64,000 bases of DNA from Litoditis marina (lineage: Eukaryota > Nematoda > Chromadorea > Rhabditida > Rhabditidae). The stretch is from NCBI GenBank assembly GCA_964036275.1, contig CAXIWQ010000037.1, positions 1-64,000 on the forward strand. Reading direction: 5' to 3'. The notes under the pieces are model-generated. The model was not told the DNA's origin. It saw only the letters and a list, made by a program, of their open reading frames with translations, and made no database searches. A program made the translations under genes and the position numbers. Of this stretch, positions 59,450 to 64,000 are shown piece after piece; positions within the stretch are counted from its first letter, which is position 1, and every line of letters starts with the position of its first letter.

Positions 59450-59689
59450 ATGATTGCTGAAAAATTTTCATGCATGGTGTTCATGCTGTTTGCGCTGGTC
59501 GGCGTATTAATCTTTGGAACACCTGCAGCCAAAAATCTTGCAATTCTTGCGGCAATTGCGGCCAGCTTGAGCCAGTATGTGATCCAAGACCGCCGACATA
59601 TTGCCCAGGCTGCTTCTATCGCTCTGGCTTATATCTCGCTGATTTTGCTCCTTTATAGTGTATACCTATTGCCGTGGCAGGCACTGTAA
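59450..59689 (+). CDS. Small polytopic membrane protein, second window copy
   Basis: Identical to 3388-3627; the hairpin after it is at 59717-59746. Confidence 0.6.
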   Translation: MIAEKFSCMVFMLFALVGVLIFGTPAAKNLAILAAIAASLSQYVIQDRRHIAQAASIALAYISLILLLYSVYLLPWQAL

Positions 59690-59949
59690 AGCACATAACA
59701 AGTGACCGCCTATTTAATGCCTAGTGAAAACCTATTCACTAGGCATTTGCTATAAAGACAATAGCTATAGGCGGCCTATTGCCAGTGTTGTGACTAAGCA
59801 GTGTCCGGAATGTAGAAGGCTATTTGCAAGGAAGTCGCCGGATATTCAGTGTATATTAGCTCAATAGCTGCCAGATATTACCCTGCTATTTACCAGCTAT
59901 TAACCAGATTGCGACTATCTTCAGCCTAACAAGGCAATAGGAGATAGTC

Positions 59950-60624
59950 ATGCCGACGATTGTGATGTGTTCCACGAAGGGCGGCGTAGGCAAGTCAACA
60001 ACTGCACTCATTCTTGCGCAGACCTATGCGGCCTCAAACGCCTCTGTTTGTTTGATCGACGCTGATCCTAATCAACCCCTGGCAACGTGGGCAAACCGCT
60101 TTGCTGGTGCCGTTCCGGACAATTTAACGGTCATTGGATCTGTCAACGAAGAAACGATCGTTGATATCGTCGAAGATGCATCCGAAAAATACCAGTTTGT
60201 CATTGTTGATCTGGAAGGATCTGCAAATCTTACTGCCAGTTATGCTATCAGCCGCGCGGATCTCGTTCTCATACCAATGCGGGGCAAGCAGCTCGATGCG
60301 GATCAGGCAAGCCGTATCATTGCTCTTATTGAACGTGAAATTAAAGCTTACCGCCGCCGGATTCCATATCGGATTGTATTCTCGATGGTATCTGCATTGC
60401 AGAGTAAAGAGCACCGGTTCATCCGATCGGATCTCGAGAAACGCGAAATTCCTATTTTGCCGGCTGCGATGGTCGATCGTGCAGCATTCAGCGCGGTGTT
60501 TCAGATAGGCGGCACAATTTACGATCTCACGGCCGAGGAAGTGTCAAATCCTCAATCAGCCTGGACAAATGCAAGAGAAGTCGCAGCGGCCGTTGCTGCA
60601 GCAATAAGGGAAGATATGCAATGA
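59950..60624 (+). CDS. parA: ParA, second window copy
   Basis: Identical to 3888-4562; its start-codon dyad is 59913-59920 with 59942-59949. Confidence 0.92.
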   Translation: MPTIVMCSTKGGVGKSTTALILAQTYAASNASVCLIDADPNQPLATWANRFAGAVPDNLTVIGSVNEETIVDIVEDASEKYQFVIVDLEGSANLTASYAISRADLVLIPMRGKQLDADQASRIIALIEREIKAYRRRIPYRIVFSMVSALQSKEHRFIRSDLEKREIPILPAAMVDRAAFSAVFQIGGTIYDLTAEEVSNPQSAWTNAREVAAAVAAAIREDMQ

Positions 60625-60953
60625 CAAATCGTGAGAGAGCATCCGCGTTCGCCGATCCGCTGGATCTGTCCGGATTTGAACCAAAGGCAGGAAAGCCACC
60701 AATTGATAAGCTTGCGGTGAGGGAGGCGGCAAACCGTGCTGGTTTTGTCACGAAGCATGCCCCCGTGAAAGCCGTGCCGATCAGTGGCCGTAGTCTGCGC
60801 CGCTCTAACAAAACAGCGCAGCTGAATGTAGCGGTATCAGAGATTACACGTGAACGCTTCTGGACTCTCGCCCAGGAATACGACTGCGGCACAGGTGAGG
60901 AGCTCATCACCATGCTTTTAGATAAGTTTGAAGGAAAAGATCAGCGCGATTAA
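60621..60953 (+). CDS. ParA partner, second window copy
   Basis: Identical to 4559-4891; terminator at 60943-60961. Confidence 0.6.
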   Translation: MTNRERASAFADPLDLSGFEPKAGKPPIDKLAVREAANRAGFVTKHAPVKAVPISGRSLRRSNKTAQLNVAVSEITRERFWTLAQEYDCGTGEELITMLLDKFEGKDQRD

Positions 60954-60971
60954 ATCGCGCTTTTAGATATC

Positions 60972-61193
60972 TTAATTCAAGAACCACTGTCGCGGCGCTT
61001 GGCCGTGCCAGTGGTTCCGGCCGTTGATGTTTTCGACAACCATAAACAGATCTGGATCTGCGGTAGCGGTGATCTTTACACTGTCACCACGGGCAAGATT
61101 ATTACGCGCCCATTCTTTTACTTTACGCAAATTGATCTGCGAAAAATGGTCAATCTTTTGATTTTGAACAAATAAATCCGCAGTATAAGACAT
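60972..61193 (-). CDS. 73-aa hypothetical, second window copy
   Basis: Identical to 4910-5131. Confidence 0.6.
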   Translation of the reverse strand: MSYTADLFVQNQKIDHFSQINLRKVKEWARNNLARGDSVKITATADPDLFMVVENINGRNHWHGQAPRQWFLN

Positions 61194-61298
61194 GACACCT
61201 AACCTTTGATGGCACTTTCATATCTCTATATACGAAAATGCGAATCAGGCGCAAGAGTCTGCGGCTTTATGAATCAGGCTTTGGTAAATGGGGCTTCG

Positions 61299-61766
61299 TT
61301 ACGAAGCCCCATGACAGATGGTAAATTTTGGCTTGCCGTCAGTATCCAATTCTAAGCGGAATGCAGTTTCACTTTCAAACCACCAGTATATCGAAACATC
61401 ATAATCCCCCGGCTCATGCTCTGCTGAAAATCTCTCTAAGGATTCATAAATATCATCCGGATCATCAACCGATATAAAGCCATTGGCTTTTTCGGGATAT
61501 GGCTGATCTGTATAAGCGCTTTTCATTCGATCATCAGGCACTGTCACAGTGAAGTCGCCATAGGATTCATGCGTAAAAAAGTAAACTATTTGACCGATCT
61601 CAACTTGCTGCTTCCAAAATTGATTATCAAAAGATGATGGATCGCCATCGGCGATAATCCAATATGAGCCATCACTACGCTCAATAAGAAAATCATCTGG
61701 AGAGTTGAGTGGGAGAGGGCAGGCCTCGTCTGAAAAATCAACAGGAAGCCATTGGCGTTCAGTCAT
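61299..61766 (-). CDS. Acidic 155-aa hypothetical, second window copy
   Basis: Identical to 5237-5704; terminator hairpin at 61288-61312. Confidence 0.65.
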   Translation of the reverse strand: MTERQWLPVDFSDEACPLPLNSPDDFLIERSDGSYWIIADGDPSSFDNQFWKQQVEIGQIVYFFTHESYGDFTVTVPDDRMKSAYTDQPYPEKANGFISVDDPDDIYESLERFSAEHEPGDYDVSIYWWFESETAFRLELDTDGKPKFTICHGAS

Positions 61767-62487
61767 TGCTGGCCTCCACGTTGAGGGCGGCGCGGGCAAT
61801 CTTTCCTTGATCGTTAATCGCATGCGGCATGTTCAATGTCAGAACGTTGTGGCCTAGGTGTTCATCGACACTATGTTGAAAATCACCGCTCTCCCAATTT
61901 GCCTTGTCTGCATAGAATTCAAGAGCCTGCTTATGCCTCTCATTCTCCGATTTCAGGTCTGCGGCTGGTGCTGGTGAGGCGTAGAGGGGAGTGTTGTACT
62001 TAATCGACTTCTCCATAACTACAAAGGCAGCCACGCTATATGCGTTTTTAATATTCAATGAATCAAAGAAAGAAGGGCTAACAAACCCAATAGGCTTCTG
62101 AGCTTCATACTGCGCGAGTTTGGCTTCTGCGGCTTCGGCGCGTGTGCATGTATCTCGAACCTGCCACTTGAATTTATCATTTTGCTCTTTAAGGCGCTCA
62201 ATCTCCGCATCATTCGCCGCGATGATTTCAGCGGCTTGAGAGTGAAGGACGTATTCGCCAAACTCATCATTGAACATGCCTCCTAAACACGGCTCCATAT
62301 AGACTGCTGGACGATACCGCACCAACTCCGGCACGTCTGGCACGGCGCGGGTATATGCGCTGATGGCCTTATCAAACTGCGCATTGATTATATTAACAAA
62401 TGACCCAGCCATACCGTGTGTCCAATCACTGCCATCGGATGCACCAAACCATGAATTAAGGAACGCTTCTTTCTGTTCACGTGTCAT
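61759..62487 (-). CDS. Ea22-like protein, second window copy
   Basis: Identical to 5697-6425. Confidence 0.65.
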   Translation of the reverse strand: MTREQKEAFLNSWFGASDGSDWTHGMAGSFVNIINAQFDKAISAYTRAVPDVPELVRYRPAVYMEPCLGGMFNDEFGEYVLHSQAAEIIAANDAEIERLKEQNDKFKWQVRDTCTRAEAAEAKLAQYEAQKPIGFVSPSFFDSLNIKNAYSVAAFVVMEKSIKYNTPLYASPAPAADLKSENERHKQALEFYADKANWESGDFQHSVDEHLGHNVLTLNMPHAINDQGKIARAALNVEASND

Positions 62488-62680
62488 GTTGCTGTCCTTT
62501 CAGGGTTGCGAAGTCGGTTGCAGCAGGAGCATCCTTAAGGGTGGTTGCAGGCGTTCGGAAATACCCGTAGCACTCAGTGCATAACCACTGCTCTCCGTCA
62601 TAGTGAACCTCACCTAAGAGGTGACAATTCATCTCGTCTGGGCATTCCTCACATTGGGCTAAAATACGTGGGCGCTTCAT
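62477..62680 (-). CDS. Zinc-ribbon protein, second window copy
   Basis: Identical to 6415-6618. Confidence 0.6.
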   Translation of the reverse strand: MKRPRILAQCEECPDEMNCHLLGEVHYDGEQWLCTECYGYFRTPATTLKDAPAATDFATLKGQQHDT

Positions 62681-63453
62681 CACTCACCTCCTTGCGCCAA
62701 GGCTGCGCGGTCGACCGGCCACTGCCTGACGAGAAGATGAGCAGGTATTTCCGCTTTTCGTGACATTTGCTTCATGAAGAAAGGCCGGTTAAGGCTGGCG
62801 CATTGATGCTTCAGCGATCGAAACCATTCCGGCTCCGCGTATCGCGCTTTATGTGTGCCCTGATCTGTTTCTCCACCGGTGATAATCCAGTCCGGCGCGT
62901 GCGCATCCAGCCGTATAGGACTGAGCAGAGGCTCAAAGCTGCCAAAGGTGAATACAGGTTCCCGCTGTTCCTTTACCTCCTTCAGCTTCCAGTTATCCCG
63001 ATCATATTCCTCTTGGTTCGCAATGGTCGCGCCGATCGCCACGTTGTCCGGCAGGAGAGGGTTGCCGCGCATTGGATCTGTCATTTTGAGAACATTGCCA
63101 ATACGCTTGGTCAGCAGCAGCCATGTAAGGTGCGGTGTTGCTTCGATCAGCTTAAACAGATCCCGCCGCCAAAGGTCATCAACCTCATTGTCAAACACAT
63201 CGGCAAGTGATGCACAAAACACGAATGTCGCGCCGGTTCGGCCAGCTGCCGCTTTGTCCCATGCCAGAGGCTTGCGCCAATTGCTTTCACTCGTGCGCTG
63301 CCGGTCTTCACCTGCACCCCATTCAACACGGCCAAGCCGATTTGCCATGAGGTTTTCAGCATAGCAGCCGTCACAGGCTGGGGAGATTTTCGTGCAGCCA
63401 ATCCACGGATTAAACGTGTGATCAGTCCATTCGATTTTACTGTTTTCAGCCAT
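62680..63453 (-). CDS. DUF5131 protein, second window copy
   Basis: Identical to 6618-7391. Confidence 0.85.
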   Translation of the reverse strand: MAENSKIEWTDHTFNPWIGCTKISPACDGCYAENLMANRLGRVEWGAGEDRQRTSESNWRKPLAWDKAAAGRTGATFVFCASLADVFDNEVDDLWRRDLFKLIEATPHLTWLLLTKRIGNVLKMTDPMRGNPLLPDNVAIGATIANQEEYDRDNWKLKEVKEQREPVFTFGSFEPLLSPIRLDAHAPDWIITGGETDQGTHKARYAEPEWFRSLKHQCASLNRPFFMKQMSRKAEIPAHLLVRQWPVDRAALAQGGE

Positions 63454-63937
63454 TGTTGCGGACTCCGGACTGTGCGTTAGCAATGATTTCACGAGCAGCG
63501 GCGAGGATCTGTTTCGGCGTTTTCAATACGCGTGACAGTCCGAGAAAATCACCCTCGTCTGAATACAGTTCAAAGTGGCTGCGAACGATATTATCCAAGG
63601 CGCTCCATGCGTCTTTTTCGTCCCATTCTGGTTCATAATAGCCGGATAAAGCGCCAACCATTATGGTTCCTTTGCGCGGGTGCCACGGTGTATGCATGAC
63701 AACTCGGCTTCCTTTGCGTGTCGTGAATACAATTTCCGCTCCACGGGGAATTCCCCAATCGTTGCGGCCTTTATAGTTTGGTGCGCATCGGCGGCGATCC
63801 CAATGTTTTCGATCCCCTATGAATGTCTCGTGGTGATCTTCGTCCTTTGTCGCCGTGAATTGCTGCCGGTCATCACCAAGCAGCAGGAGTAGGGGCGCTG
63901 CACGTTTGGAGAGCTTCTTGAGTGTGCGAAGGTTCAT
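63446..63937 (-). CDS. 163-aa hypothetical, second window copy
   Basis: Identical to 7384-7875. Confidence 0.6.
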   Translation of the reverse strand: MNLRTLKKLSKRAAPLLLLLGDDRQQFTATKDEDHHETFIGDRKHWDRRRCAPNYKGRNDWGIPRGAEIVFTTRKGSRVVMHTPWHPRKGTIMVGALSGYYEPEWDEKDAWSALDNIVRSHFELYSDEGDFLGLSRVLKTPKQILAAAREIIANAQSGVRNNG

Positions 63938-64000
63938 TCAGTACCGCCTTCCAATGCTGCGCGGCCTGCGTCCGTTAGTGTGTAAGCTGAACCGTACATT
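63934..64000 (-). CDS. Winged-helix-like protein, cut by the window edge
   Basis: C-terminal 21 codons of the gene complete at 7872-8129; the rest lies beyond base 64000. Confidence 0.6.
   Translation of the reverse strand, partial: MYGSAYTLTDAGRAALEGGTE

Noticed and set aside
56403..64000. Gene duplication of the lysis, parA and early genes
   Set aside because: The whole 7,938 bp is identical in order and translation and continues through both window edges, so it is the same region read twice, not a paralogous duplication.
1..64000. tRNA or rRNA genes
   Set aside because: No cloverleaf with conserved T-loop GTTCRA and matching acceptor stem was found by eye in the gaps; a tRNAscan run would be needed to be sure.

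Overview
The window is almost certainly one complete temperate podophage (or phage-plasmid) genome of 56,062 bp, read once around and then 7,938 bp further. Bases 1-7938 recur as 56063-64000 with the same reading frames throughout, so the molecule is circular, circularly permuted, or present as a tandem repeat. The left edge falls inside the last 113 codons of a 4,892-residue virion gene that is complete at 41724-56402. The host is inferred to be an alphaproteobacterium of the Hyphomicrobiales, possibly a Brucella/Ochrobactrum/Pseudochrobactrum relative. The basis is a GapR-like DUF2312 protein, a GH108 muramidase and an early gene set of rhizobial-phage type. No host gene is present, so this is not proven.

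Layout in unit coordinates. 434-1563: Doc/Fic-type toxin-antitoxin pair, then a serine resolvase beside a res-like array. 1727-3627: lysis cassette (GH108 endolysin with a C-terminal membrane anchor, then three small membrane proteins). 3628-4899: structured, AT-rich DNA, parA and a small partner gene, a plasmid-style maintenance unit. 4910-19251, minus strand: a long early-left operon whose genes mostly overlap by one to a few bases. It holds two ParB-fold proteins, an MT-A70 methyltransferase, DUF5131 and DUF551 proteins, a tyrosine integrase with a probable excisionase, and many hypotheticals. 19300-20300: lambda-like immunity region with repressor, Cro-like gene and five to six copies of a TTCTC/GAGAA operator. 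20567-21514: replication initiator with iteron-like repeats and an AT-rich stretch inside the gene. 22148-41113: terminase, P22-type portal, scaffold, a CsrA-like small protein, N4-gp56-type capsid protein, connector, fibre, nozzle and ejection genes. 41121-41564: a minus-strand lipoprotein gene, likely a moron. 41724-56402: the giant polyvalent virion protein (SleB-like hydrolase, M15-like peptidase, N6-adenine methylase, SNF2-type helicase, HExxH protease), as in Bcep22-like phages and P1 DarB.

The most unusual signal is a post-transcriptional one. A 14-base element, GCGCATGACGTGCT, stands 30-36 nt upstream of five late genes: endolysin, major capsid, nozzle, first ejection protein and giant protein. 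In most of them it belongs to an inverted repeat that takes in the start codon or ribosome-binding site. Similar start-codon hairpins precede parA and a small gene at 20359, and a 15+8 bp hairpin covers the first 26 codons of the connector gene at 30645. A CsrA-like protein, whose family binds GGA in hairpin loops, is encoded directly before the capsid gene. Together these suggest an RNA-structure-based late regulon.

How the parts may work together: the repressor holds divergent early promoters; the initiator and its internal origin start replication; ParA, its partner and the resolvase would keep a circular prophage stable, while the integrase offers a chromosomal option; Doc adds post-segregational killing; the late genes are expressed as leader-controlled blocks.
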